From: Spisula solida
Lineage: Eukaryota > Mollusca > Bivalvia > Venerida > Mactridae
Direction: 5' to 3'
NCBI GenBank assembly: GCA_947247005.1
Contig: OX365946.1
Location: forward strand, 7,076,453-7,140,452
Length of the DNA: 64,000 nt
Made by a program: the position numbers and the translations under genes. Shown piece by piece: positions 40,001 to 48,061 of this stretch. Positions within the stretch are counted from its first letter, which is position 1. Every line of letters starts with the position of its first letter. The notes beneath the pieces were generated by a model. The model did no database searches and was not told the DNA's origin. It saw nothing but the letters and a program-made list of their open reading frames with translations.

Positions 40001-43000
40001 ACAATGCTGGTAACTCTGTGACCTATATTTGTGGAGTTATCTGCCCTTGTTACTCTTAGAATTTTGACTCACAGATGAGCAATGTTACTATCAAGTACGA
40101 TGAAGTCGAGTGTCCAGCACTCGCAGGCAGTGCTATTGTTCTAGGTATGAGAGAGTACAGAAATCTCATATAATGACTTATTTTAGGTATGAGTGTGTAC
40201 AGAAATCTCATATTATGACTTATTTTAGGTATGAGAGTGTACATAAATCGCATCTAACCATGAAACAAGAACATAAGTCATTGACAGAGATGCATGAAAT
40301 GTTACAGAAACATAATACAAGTCTCAAACAGCAGTATGATACGTAAGTATTCCTTAATATTCCTAAATAATTATCCCTTTATACTCATAATGTTTATGTT
40401 TGTCCAACATTTACTGTTCTCTTAAATAGTGGGGGTGTGACATATTCAGGCTTGTCAATATTCCTGATTTATCTGGATATTCCGGGTTTATCAATCCTGA
40501 AAAAGCCTTGATTTCTGACCAAAATAAAAGATATTTGATAAAAGTATCTCCAAAAATGGCCAAGATTTGGTCAATTTAATTTGCTCTGTAAGATTTTATT
40601 AAATATGGAAACAATGTGGTTGAAGGCCCCTTGTTTGACTCTGTTGACACCCCTGCATATTATGTGCTTGATGGATAGATGTCACAACGTTTGTCTGCGC
40701 TTATTCTCCTCAACTATTGGTCAGATCTCAAAGAAACTTCACATGAATACTTGGTATCAAGCAGAGTTGGGAAATTGTCTGGAATATCAGATGAGTTATC
40801 GCCCATTGCTGGAGACTTATATTTTTGTTTCAAAAATCCTTCAAGTTTTGTGATGGATATGAGCATGTCATAGCCAAAGTGCCAATCACTTAAAGGACTA
40901 TTTATTAATCCACAGCAATATCCACTCACTTAATATCATAAGTATAGTACACCCTCTCTAGCACGGCCCACCTTAGAGGAGCAACCTATCTTAATGAAGC
41001 AACATAAACATTTTGTTCCTGAAGTAGGTATTTTATATAAATGTAACCTCTGTAGAGCAACACACTCTGAACAATGACCAATATTTGCAATTTCCCAAAG
41101 TGTGGTGCCAGGTTTTTTTTTGTTACATGAAAAGGGCTGTTATAAGGCCCTTTCCCTTGGAAAAAATTCTTTAAAACACACAGTTTTCCCCAAAAATGAA
41201 GTTTAACTCAACAAAATCGTACCCCATGTTACCAAAATACAAATATTTTTTCATCCTAATTATAGGTAAGGCCCCTTCCCCAAGGTTCGAAAAAAATGCC
41301 CTGGATGCTTTACAGAGGTTGTATTGTATATATTGTTACGCCCCCCCCATCTTTGATGAATGGGTATATTACTTTTCGAATGTCTGTCTGTCCGTCGGTT
41401 GTGTATAAAATGGTTTCCATTCTATAACTCAAGAACGCTTTGACCTATGATCTTCAAACGTTACATGCAGGTTGGTCAGCAACAGTAGATGATCCTTGTT
41501 GATTTTGTGGTCAGTAGGTCAAAGGTCAAGGTCACTGTGACCTTTACTATTACTGACTATTTAAAAGGTTTCCGTTCAATAACTCGAGATCGCTTTGATC
41601 TAGGATCTTCAAACTTTACATGGAGGTTGGTTAGCAACAGTTTGAGGTCAGTAGGTCAAAGGTCATTTCTGACTATTGGGCTGCCATGAGGGCATACATG
41701 TTTTACTAACATTTCTTGTTAACTATATATTACAGAGCCATGGAACAATTAGCCCAAGTCTCCACACAACTCAAATCTATGAAACAAGAACATAAGTCAT
41801 TGACAGAGATGCATGAAATGTTACAGAAACATAACAATAGTCTTAAAGAACAATTTGACACGTAAGTATGACCCAAGGTTATTATACCACCAGATACATA
41901 GTATATGGGGGCTACATTGGAGTCATGCTTGAGGTTGGTTGGTTTGTTGGTCCGTGCAAATTTTGTCCACGCTATTTCTCTGTAACCATTGGTCTGATTT
42001 CAACGAAACTTTTCATGAGTTATCAGTACCAAGTCTATATGTGCATATCGTCGGCACACGCTGGTCGGACAAATTTTAAGGTAGTTATGGCCCTTTATTT
42101 TTTTACACTTAGAAATGCTGTCCATGCTATTTCTCTGTAACTATTGTTCTGATTTCAACGAAACTTTGCATGAGTGATCAGTACCAAGTCTAGTTGTACA
42201 TATCGTCGGATCAATTTTAAGGGAGTTGTGGCCCTTTGTTTTTTACACTTAAAAATTTTGTCAGCGATAATTTTCTGTTACCAATGGTCAAGATTTTAAC
42301 GAAACCTTGTATGAATGATCAGTACCAAGTCTAGTTGTGCATATTGTCGGCACACATTGGTCAGATCAATTTTAAGTCTAGTTGTGCACAGCTGACTGTG
42401 TCAAGCAGTTTCTGGGGGTATTCATCACATTCAGTGATATTTCTTGTTCATTCAATTTCAATGGGACTAAATTTTGTTGTTTTTTTTGGTGAAAAAACCC
42501 TCATTTCATAGGGAAGTAATATCCAGGATGTCAGATTTCATTAAAATTAGCAAGGTCAAAATTTTCACTAATTATCAGAAATCATTCAAACATCAAACAG
42601 ATGTATATATATATAATGGTTTTATTACATGTTGATATATACAAGTAAACTTCCCAAAAACCCAGTTTTAGACCTGACTGAACTTGAAAGCAAGTATTGC
42701 AGCCACAGTAAACTTCACATATTTATGGGTAAAATTATCATACCCCCAGATACATAGAATATAGGGGCTATATTGGAGTCATGCTCGATGTTGGTTGGTT
42801 GGACAGTACAAATTTTGTCCGCGCTATTCCTCTGCACACATTGGTTGGATTTCTCAACAAAACTTAGTATGACTGATCAGTACCAAGTTTGGTTGTGCAG
42901 ATAGTCGGCGGATGTCGGTCAGATTCATTAGCTCATCTGATTTTTGAAAAAAAGACTTTCAACACTTGTTCACCATCAATACTTGACCATGTCAAGTAAG

Positions 43001-46000
43001 ACTCATAACTCTGATCTGCATTTTGCTTGAGTCATTTCCCATTTTTGGTCTCAGAAAATTCCATGGTTAAGTTTTGTGTTTAGGTCCACTTTTCTCATAC
43101 ACTATGTGGGCTATTGCTTTGGAACTTTGAACATGCGTTCACCATCAACATCTAACCATGTCAAGCAAGAACCATTACTCTGATCTGCATTTTGCATGAG
43201 TTATTACCCCTTTTTGGACTCAGAAAATTTCATGGTTAAGTTTTGTGTTTAGGTCCACTTTTCTCATACACTATGTGGGCTATTGCTTTGAAACTTTTAA
43301 CACTTGTTCACCATCAACACCTGACCATTTCAAGCAAGAACCATTACTCTGATCTGCATTTTGCATGAGTTATTTCCCCTTTTTGGACTCAGAAAATTCC
43401 ATGGTTAAGTTTTGTGTTTAGGTCCGCTTTTCTCATACACTATGTGGGCTATTGCTTTGAAACTTTCACCAACTGTTCACCATCAACACCTGACCATGTC
43501 AAGCTAGAACCATAACTATGATCTGCATTTTGCGAGAGTTATTTCCCCTTTTTGGACTCAGAAAATGTCTTGGTTAAGTTTTGTGTTTAGGTTCACTTTT
43601 CTCATACATTATGTGGGCTATTGCTTTGAAACTTTCACCAACTGTTCACCATCAATACCTAACCATGTCAAGCATGAACTTAACTCTGATCTGTATTTTA
43701 TGTGAGTTATTGCCCCTTTCTTTACTTAGAACATTCCTTGGTTAAGTTTTGTGTTTAGGTCCACTTTTCCCATACACTATGTGGACTATTGCTTTGAAAC
43801 TTTCAACACATATTCACCATCAATTCCTGACAATGTCAAGCATGACCCATAACTCTGATCAGCATTTTGCAAGAGTTATTGCCCCTTTTTTCACCATCTA
43901 TACCTCACTTTTTTAAGCAAGACTCGTAACACTGCCCTACTTTATGCAAGGGTAATGGGCCTTTTTTACAGTGACAATGATCAGATGAGCGTCTGCACCC
44001 GCAAGGCGGTGCTCTTGTTTTAAAGGAGTAACGACCCTAATTTTTAAAAAAAACCTGTGTGCATATTCTTAAACTTCAATAAGAGATAAGTAGACATGTA
44101 TGTATATATATTACAGATCCGCGGAACAGTTAACAACATTACAAGATGAGAGAAGAAAAGCAGGAAATCAGCTGAAAGCTGTAGAAACTAAACTTGAAGG
44201 TAAATATTACTGATTATCTATTATAAAACATCATTGAATATTTATTACGAAACCAAAGCACTGTGTTCAACAGGGGCCTTACTATTCCAGAATAATCTCT
44301 GGAAATCTGGGCTGGTATTCACAAAGCATCTTAAGTGAAAACTGAAATATTTTGACTTAAGTCAATAATTTATGCAGCTCATATGTCTCGCAATTCGAAA
44401 AATAATCCCTGTTTTCTTAGTGATTTTTGTAGCTGTTTACATAATGCTTTAAAACTATGTAAAATATTAATCATCTTGATTTCCTTGCTTAGCTGATAAA
44501 CTTTAGAAAATTTTAAGATTTTAAGAAATTTCTAAGTTTTCTGCTAAGATGCTTTGTGAATACCACCCCTGTATTTGCTCCACTAAAAATAAAGTTATTT
44601 GATGAAAAAATTCAAAGAATTGACAAAGTTATGGTCATTTGAAGTTTCAATAGCTGAATTTTAACAATAGAACAATGTTTGATACTGAGTACGGCTGTAG
44701 GGATGTGTACTAATGGCGCCCGAAACAGACTTGTGACTCATTTTCAGGTTTGGGCATTATGCCTCAGTAGGAACCCTGGTTCCAGTGGTTTTTTTTGCTA
44801 AAATATATGGAGATATTAGGCCCCTCTCCGCAGAGTATATATTTTTCCTTCAATATTTCTAAATTTTCCACATATAAAGTAAATTGTGTTGATAAATGAA
44901 TGCAGAATGGATTGAAGTAGTATGTTTTGACCTCCCATGCTTAAAATACCACCAATAAACAATCATATTAGACATTAAAGGAGAATTTAACAAAATGTGA
45001 AAATTCCCCTTTCAGCTTTTCCGCGCGTTAATTTCCCCTTCCTATGGGCCCGGACCCCTTTCCCCCAAAAGTCAAAAGAAACTATAGTATACAGAATGTT
45101 TTTATTCTATTTCTATATGCAGATTTTAAACAAGTTATTTACAAGCAGATAATATTAAGATAATACGCCTTGATAACCTAGTGGTAGAGCATCTGCTTTG
45201 ATTCAATCCAAGACTGTGACAAATCAAAGTCATTAAAAATAGCACTTGTATATCTTCCTTGTTTGATGCTCAGCATAGATAGTTTCAGATACAAGTAACT
45301 GCCTGTTTCCTTGGTGTCAGGATTATAGGACTGGGTAGTTTCAATACCACTTAAATACTGATGACCTGTTGGAATTCAAACAGTATTTGGGTGGCACTAG
45401 CTCTTGACGACCTATCTGGAGGTCACTGGTTTGAATCTCAGCCTGGGCACTGATAATTTCAGGAACGCTTATCAGTGTTTCCCACCCAACTATAGATGAA
45501 CTGGTTGGAAACCCAGAGGTAGTCTCGCGTGTAAGTTACGCAGTGTAACCACAAACAAAGAAATAAACAAACAAACTTAACAATATTGATAAAAGTGAGA
45601 TTGCGATAGTTGACTTACTAAGTTGAGTGTGTATATTATTACCTATACTGATACTTGCTGTAGATATGAAGAAATCTGCCTTGAAATGGGAATATGATTA
45701 CAAGAAGTCTGAGGAAGAGAGAGAGGTGATGGACATGTGTTTAGAGAAACTTCGCGGTGACATGGCTAAATCAGATGCCAAAAAGAAACAGTTACAGGAC
45801 CAGGTAATTCCTTTTGTGTATCTTTTCTCATTTATTCCATGTGTTTTATTAGCTCTCCAGAGCACATAGTGAGCTGTTACCCTGGTCTAGTGGTTAGTGT
45901 GCTGTTGCCCTGGTCTAGTGGTGAGTGTGCTGTTGCCCTGGTCTAGTGGTTAGTGTGCTGTTGCCCTGGTCAAGTGGTTAGTGTGCTGTGGCCCTGGTCT

Positions 46001-48061
46001 AGTGGTGAGTGACCTGTGGCCCTGGTCTAGTGGTGAGTGTGCTGTGGCCCTGGTCCAGTGGTGAGTGTGCTGTTGCCCTGGTCTAGTGGTGAGTGACCTG
46101 TTGCCCTGGTCCAGTGGTGAGTGAGCTGTTGCCCTGGTCCAGTGGTGAGTGTGCTGTTGCCCTGGTCTAGTGGTGAGTGACCTGTTGCCCTGGTCTAGTG
46201 GTGAGTGAGCTGTTGCCCTGGTCTAGTGGTGAGTGTGCTGTTGCCCTGGTCTAGTGGTGAGTGTGCTGTTGCCCTGGTCCAGTGACCTGTGGCCCTGGTC
46301 TAGTGGTGAGTGTGCTGTGGCCCTGGTCCAGTGGTGAGTGTGCTGTTGCCCTGGTCTAGTGGTGAGTGACCTGTTGCCCTGGTCCAGTGGTGAGTGAGCT
46401 GTTGCCCTGGTCCAGTGGTGAGTGTGCTGTTGCCCTGGTCTAGTGGTGAGTGACCTGTGGCCCTGGTCCAGTGGTGAGTGTGCTGTTGCCCTGGTCTAGT
46501 GGTGAGTGTGCTGTTGCCCTGGTCCAGTGAGCTGTTGCCCTGGTCTAGTGGTGAGTGTGCTGTTGCCCTGGTCCAGTGGTGAGTGTGCTGTTGCCCTGGT
46601 CTAGTGGTGAGTGTGCTGTTGCCCTGGTCTAGTGGTGAGTGTGCTGTTGCCCTGGTCCAGTGGTGAGTGTGCTGTTGCCCTGGTCCGGTGGTGAGTGTGC
46701 TGTTGCCCTGGTCTAGTGGTGAGTGTGCTGTTGCCCTGGTCCAGTGGTGAGTGTGCTGTTGCCCTGGTCTAGTGGTGAGTGAGCTGTTGCCCTGGTCTAG
46801 TGGTGAGTGTGCTGTTGCCCTGGTCCAGTGAGCTGTTGCCCTGGTCTAGTGGTGAGTGTGCTGTTGCCCTGGTCCAGTGGTGAGTGTGCTGTTGCCCTGG
46901 TCTAGTGGTGAGTGTGCTGTTGCCCTGGTCCAGTGGTGAGTGTGCTGTTGCCCTGGTCCAGTGGTGAGTGTGCTGTTGCCCTGGTCCAGTGAGCTGTTGC
47001 CCTGGTCTAGTGAGCTGTTGCCCTGGTCTAGTGAGCTGTTGCCCTGGTCTAGTGGTGAGTGAGCTGTGGCCCTGGTCCAGTGGTGAGTGAGCTTGATTTG
47101 TAACCTGGCTAACTGGGTTTGATTCCCTGTCAGGGCATGTCAGTGTCGATTTTCATAAGTCGAGAAAATGTATGTAGGTACTGTACTTGTTATTAGTCCC
47201 TTACCGGTTTTCAATCGGAGGGGACTATAGGTTTGCCATCCATACGTCAACAATCTGAATCCTGACATAACCTAGGATTATGAAATTTGGTATCTGGATT
47301 GGGGTCAATAAGGGGATTATGCAATTATGGCAACAGAAACTTTTGAAAGTAATCTATAATGGTCATGGCTTGAAACCGGTAGGGGACTTCTGTATTTCTT
47401 GCAATTCTTAGTGACTATTTAGAATACAGTCTGTGACAATTGGCAAGATGAATTGGTCATTGTACATAACTGAATGATTGTTCTGAAATAGTGTTTAACC
47501 TGAGTAAACATAAAACAGATGCACATGCTCTGGGTGAGGTACGGTGGTCGTCCTATGTCTGTTACTGTCAGTCTGTTGTCAACAATTTATATAAACAACA
47601 TCTCCTAGGCGATTGGCTAATTTGACAAAACTTAACTAGATTAATGCTTTAAAGGTCATATTTTCATGTTGATTCATTAGGAACATGGATACTGGGCAGG
47701 GTTTGTTTCCTCTATACTGTTCGAAAATCTTCTCAAACTGCTGGCTCTATTTCAAAGTAATTTCACAGAAATGTTCTTTTTAAATAGGTTAATCTGCCAC
47801 AGCATGTAACTGAAAATTTGTTGAGAAACAGCGTTTAACTGGAACAAACATAATACTACATGTTTATTTATTTACCAGGTGTCTCAGTTAGAGTTTGCAT
47901 GTAACCAACATGAGCAGAAGATCACAAATTATGAGAGTGAAATCAAAGAGTTCCAGACTGAAATCACCAAACATCGACAGATTACGGCTCTCATCAATAG
48001 TTTAAGTAGTGGAAAACAAGATGCTAGTGGGTCTAGTGTAAACACATCTAATGGTGAATAA
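22100..48061 (+). CDS. CIP2A: CIP2A orthologue (cancerous inhibitor of PP2A), 22 coding exons, complete
   Basis: Exons read from the sequence, all GT-AG and phase-compatible: 22100-22201, 22872-23031, 24622-24734, 24975-25069, 27366-27462, 28133-28255, 29121-29266, 29722-29797, 30533-30926, 31568-31697, 32529-32622, 33478-33596, 34515-34737, 35051-35113, 35733-35843, 39223-39356, 39559-39621, 40229-40342, 41736-41861, 44117-44199, 45664-45803, 47879-48061. They total 2889 bases, about 962 residues (human about 905). Exons 1-12 give an armadillo-like half (about residues 1-549) with family motifs AMQLLQKLTYG and FKDILKV; exon 12/13 gives LGEAIAHQN; exon 13 is a polar linker; exons 14-22 form the coiled coil, with LLEAKTLALTQADRMLAQ (exon 15) and the conserved C-terminal HRQITALINSLSSGK. 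In vertebrates CIP2A dimerises, binds B56-PP2A to protect MYC, and tethers broken mitotic DNA with TOPBP1. The weakest junction is exon 9/10 (donor GTATCC; acceptor AAG chosen by phase and homology). The start ATG fits the vertebrate N terminus. Exons 18 and 19 share a duplicated block. Confidence 0.93.
22557..22818. mobile_element. MITE-like repeat with GGGTGTCAA inverted ends (CIP2A intron 1)
   Basis: Starts 'agggtgtcaattttcctga' and ends 'tgttgacacccctg'. The interior has 'gaccaaaatcaaagttattt' and 'atctcaagaaatggcaaag'. The same element recurs at 33845-34085 and 40445-40660, always inside CIP2A introns. Confidence 0.65.
23041..24010. repeat. Interspersed repeat interrupted by about 700 bp (CIP2A intron 2)
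   Basis: The head (about 23041-23240, with 'gaatgaacttttctg' and 'gaaaataag') and tail (about 23940-24010, with 'gaaacagacttgctcc' and 'ggcattatgcctca') are contiguous in the related copy at 53740-53950. Here they are split by an unrelated block containing a GGGTCCC-rich segment, suggesting a nested insertion. Another copy lies at 44265-44775. The exon 2 donor lies at its left edge. Confidence 0.6.
25178..27090 (+). mobile_element. Long bivalve-type repeat opening TTAGCTCACCTGAGC, with nested MITE (CIP2A intron 4)
   Basis: Opens 'ttagctcacctgagcacg' with a hairpin (GAGCAC...GTGCTC), then a GGTCA-rich body with several ~160-200 bp internal copies ('tttgctttaatcttcat', 'ggtcaaaatg', 'cttgatgacc'). 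It ends near 'aagtgagcgcccc' and 'gatcctcttgtt', similar to the end at 510-540. It is split at 25316 by a TA-inserted element (next entry). No protein is encoded. Confidence 0.7.
25316..26412. mobile_element. Pogo/Tigger-like MITE, about 1.1 kb, nested in another repeat
   Basis: The left end CAGTAAAGTTCC and right end GGAACTTTACTG are exact inverted repeats flanked by TA on both sides (25314-25315 and 26413-26414). Removing the element and one TA restores the host repeat phrase 'aggtcaaataatag'. Subterminal sequences repeat 'ggtcttaatagcgagtc' (left) and 'ggtcgtaatagcggg'-like (right). TA target and CAGT termini are typical of pogo/Tigger elements. The open frame at 26012-26380 (minus) shows no transposase motif. 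Confidence 0.8.
27498..27766. mobile_element. MITE-like repeat AGTCCCC family, copy 2 (CIP2A intron 5)
   Basis: A shorter copy of the element at 7952-8416: starts AGTCCCCTACCGGTTTTTG, ends 'ccagtaggggacttctg' with the shared 'gcttgcaattctcaac' tail. Only one internal segment is present. Confidence 0.7.
28278..28545. mobile_element. AGTCCCC-family repeat copy 3, broken by a small nested MITE (CIP2A intron 6)
   Basis: A left fragment (28278-28353) and a right fragment (from about 28509) of the AGTCCCC family are separated by about 150 bp whose ends are CAGGGCTCGACAC and GTGTCTAGGCCTG, imperfect inverted repeats. The insert is flanked by GGATC on both sides (a 5 bp target duplication). It has internal tandem 'ggaccagtgaaaat' copies. 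The right end of the outer element is missing. Confidence 0.65.
28685..29085 (-). repeat. Interspersed repeat, inverted copy of 5384-5893 (CIP2A intron 6)
   Basis: The reverse complement matches the copy at 5384-5893 over 'aacaatggaaggcgc', 'gacttcgacccaacttcga' and 'aacaatagatttaaagtgc'. It ends 'aataacgagagttgactgta'. Confidence 0.55.
29817..29932. mobile_element. Short palindromic (foldback) element (CIP2A intron 8)
   Basis: The arms 'tttgttgattt...gtgtaaga' and 'tcttacacgaaaaatcaaca' continue inward through 'attttatttc' / 'gaaataaaat' to 'gtgatcacagaaaat' / 'attttctgtgatcac', leaving a 7-base loop. The whole 116 bp can form one imperfect hairpin. It starts about 20 bp after the exon 8 donor. 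Confidence 0.75.
32151..32528 (+). repeat. Tandem triplication ending at the exon 11 splice acceptor of CIP2A
   Basis: Three copies (from 32151, 32264 and 32413; 113, 149 and 116 bp) all run from 'tattaaacaagttattgag' through 'acatgtatgtttta' to 'tgatcttgttg'. The third ends in the real acceptor 'cttgttgcag' before exon 11, while the first two read 'cttgttgatattaaac' there. The middle copy has a further partial internal duplication. Confidence 0.85.
32681..32830 (+). mobile_element. tRNA-derived SINE (CIP2A intron 11)
   Basis: tRNA-like head 32681-32750: box A region 'gtggtccagtggtaa', an anticodon-like loop TTTGTAA (TGT, Thr-like) and box B 'ggttcaatttc'. The AT-rich body contains 'ttcctccacatgtgga'. 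The acceptor ends do not pair as in a working tRNA. This is the same head type as the SINE ending the array at 47061. Confidence 0.65.
33011..33162. mobile_element. Foldback element with perfect 53 bp arms (CIP2A intron 11)
   Basis: The left arm 33011-33063 ('accactcttatattttac...' to '...gcctgagcctttct') is matched without error by the reverse complement of 33110-33162, with a 46 bp A/T-rich loop. The arms carry 'gccgaaacgttaataaa', a phrase also seen in degraded form near 15217. In the CIP2A pre-mRNA this would make a long perfect hairpin. Confidence 0.85.
33845..34085. mobile_element. MITE-like GGGTGTCAA family, copy 2 (CIP2A intron 12)
   Basis: Starts 'agggtgtcaattttcctgg' and ends 'gctgttgacacccctg'. 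The interior matches 22557-22818, including 'ctcaagaaatggcgaag'. Confidence 0.65.
34285..34506. mobile_element. AGTCCCC-family repeat, truncated copy 4, abutting exon 13
   Basis: The interior 'ggatcctgacataactc', 'ggtatgtggataggggac' and 'gttgctatggcaacag' matches the family. The inverted ends are lost. Its shared tail 'gcttgcaattcttacttgtt' lies directly before the exon 13 acceptor (AG at 34513-34514). Confidence 0.7.
35844..38897. repeat. Minisatellite, 42 bp unit, about 70 copies (CIP2A intron 15)
   Basis: The unit core is 'gatccaagcctagtatag' + 'tcaaacctgtgtatgattg' + 'tagag' (42 bp) with shortened variants of about 36 bp. It begins at the exon 15 donor. Because 42 is a multiple of three and the unit lacks stops in several frames, long open frames up to 370 codons run along both strands, all of them 14-residue repeats. 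These are artefacts of the repeat and not genes. Both edges carry a ~108 bp copy of a segment with 'gtgttaaagacaagtcaaac' and 'ggaagaccacctgtga' (35880-35991 and 38784-38897), which belongs to a MITE end. Confidence 0.9.
38815..39003. mobile_element. MITE remnant with AGTCAAAC termini (source of the 42 bp array)
   Basis: The left end 'tagtcaaacctgtgttaaag' and right end 'gacatgtttgactgtt' are inverted. Inner arms 'gaagaccacc' and 'gtggtcttc' are also inverted. It is related to the intact element at 53700-54142 (CAGTCAAACC...GGTTTGACTG). The array unit to its left repeats its terminal 'tagtcaaacctgtgt'. Confidence 0.65.
40145..40342 (+). repeat. CIP2A: CIP2A exon 18 with triplicated 42 bp splice-acceptor repeat
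   Basis: Three successive 'tag|gtatgag' acceptors lie at 40145, 40187 and 40229, exactly 42 bp apart. All three are in the same reading frame with no stop between them, so using an upstream acceptor would add 14 or 28 residues (units RYERVQKSHIMTYF and RYECVQKSHIMTYF). I annotate exon 18 from 40229 as the minimal form because 40229-40342 alone keeps the phase of neighbouring exons; the longer forms also keep phase, and the sequence cannot tell which is used. Confidence 0.8.
40445..40660. mobile_element. MITE-like GGGTGTCAA family, copy 3 (CIP2A intron 18)
   Basis: The interior 'gaccaaaataaaagatattt', 'tatctccaaaaatggccaa' and end 'ctctgttgacacccctg' match the copies at 22557 and 33845. The left end is degraded. 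Confidence 0.55.
41338..41700 (+). repeat. Interspersed repeat opening with a C-run (CIP2A intron 18)
   Basis: 'acgccccccccatctttgat' followed by two diverged copies of a 'aactc(a/g)aga-cgctttga' and 'ggtcagtaggtcaaagg' segment, ending 'gccatgagggcatacatgtt'. Related fragments lie at 24470-24555 and, inverted, at 54715-54897. Non-coding. It ends about 35 bp before exon 19. Confidence 0.6.
41736..41861 (+). CDS. CIP2A: CIP2A exon 19, carrying a duplicated segment of exon 18
   Basis: It encodes coiled-coil residues starting AMEQLAQVSTQLKS, then MKQEHKSLTEMHEMLQKHN, which is identical in exon 18. Bases 41779-41834 equal 40260-40315 with no difference across 56 bases. Both exons are symmetric (start and end in phase 2), so either can be skipped without a frameshift. 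The 5' thirds of the two exons differ. Confidence 0.9.
41877..42925 (+). repeat. Repeat family with 'ataccaccagatacatag' starts, two copies (CIP2A intron 19)
   Basis: One copy at about 41880-42410 contains three diverged internal segments ('tttctctgtaacca', 'tttcaacgaaact', 'gatcagtaccaagtcta'). A shorter copy runs from about 42741 ('ataccccc agatacatagaat') to 42925. The region between (42420-42740) is unassigned AT-rich intron. Confidence 0.6.
42930..44025 (+). repeat. Repeat with about six diverged ~170 bp tandem units (CIP2A intron 19)
   Basis: Opens 'ttagctcatctgattttt' and closes 'cagatgagcgtctgcaccc' then 'gcggtgctcttgtttt', so the ends match the bivalve repeat at 25178 in style. Inside, units of about 170 bp repeat 'gttaagttttgtgtttagg', 'tatgtgggctattgctttg' and 'gttcaccatcaaca'. 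Confidence 0.75.
44314..44564. mobile_element. MITE with 20 bp GGTATTCACAAAGCATCTTA inverted ends (CIP2A intron 20)
   Basis: 44314-44333 and 44545-44564 are exact inverted repeats, 251 bp apart. It is nested in a copy of the repeat seen at 23041 and 53740, whose flanks ('aatctgggctg' left, 'ttgctccactaaaaataaag' right) continue on both sides. Further pairing 'ttaag...ctaag' extends inward. Confidence 0.8.
45871..47095 (+). repeat. Minisatellite, 28 bp unit, about 43 copies (CIP2A intron 21)
   Basis: The unit 'gccctggtctagtggtgagt' + 'gtgctgtt' (28 bp) has T/C variants at 'tctag/tccag' and some 19-20 bp short units. The motif TGGTCTAGTGG fits the RNA polymerase III box A consensus (TRGYNNARNGG). 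The array ends by running into a SINE head at 47061, whose first bases are the same as the unit. Confidence 0.9.
47061..47185 (+). mobile_element. tRNA-derived SINE at the end of the 28 bp array (CIP2A intron 21)
   Basis: The head 'gagctgtggccctggtccag' + 'tggtgagtgagcttgat' gives box A, followed by the anticodon-like 'gatttgtaacc' and box B-like 'gggtttgattccctg'. The body has 'gattttcataagtcgagaaa'. It is the only place in the array where box B is present. Confidence 0.65.
47192..47412. mobile_element. AGTCCCC-family MITE-like repeat, copy 5 (CIP2A intron 21)
   Basis: Starts 'agtcccttaccggttttc' and ends 'aaaccggtaggggactt' with the 'tttcttgcaattctta' tail. The interior is shortened. Confidence 0.7.

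Noticed and set aside
45871..47095. Cluster of tRNA genes
   Set aside because: Units are 28 bp and contain only a box A-like motif; no cloverleaf can form.
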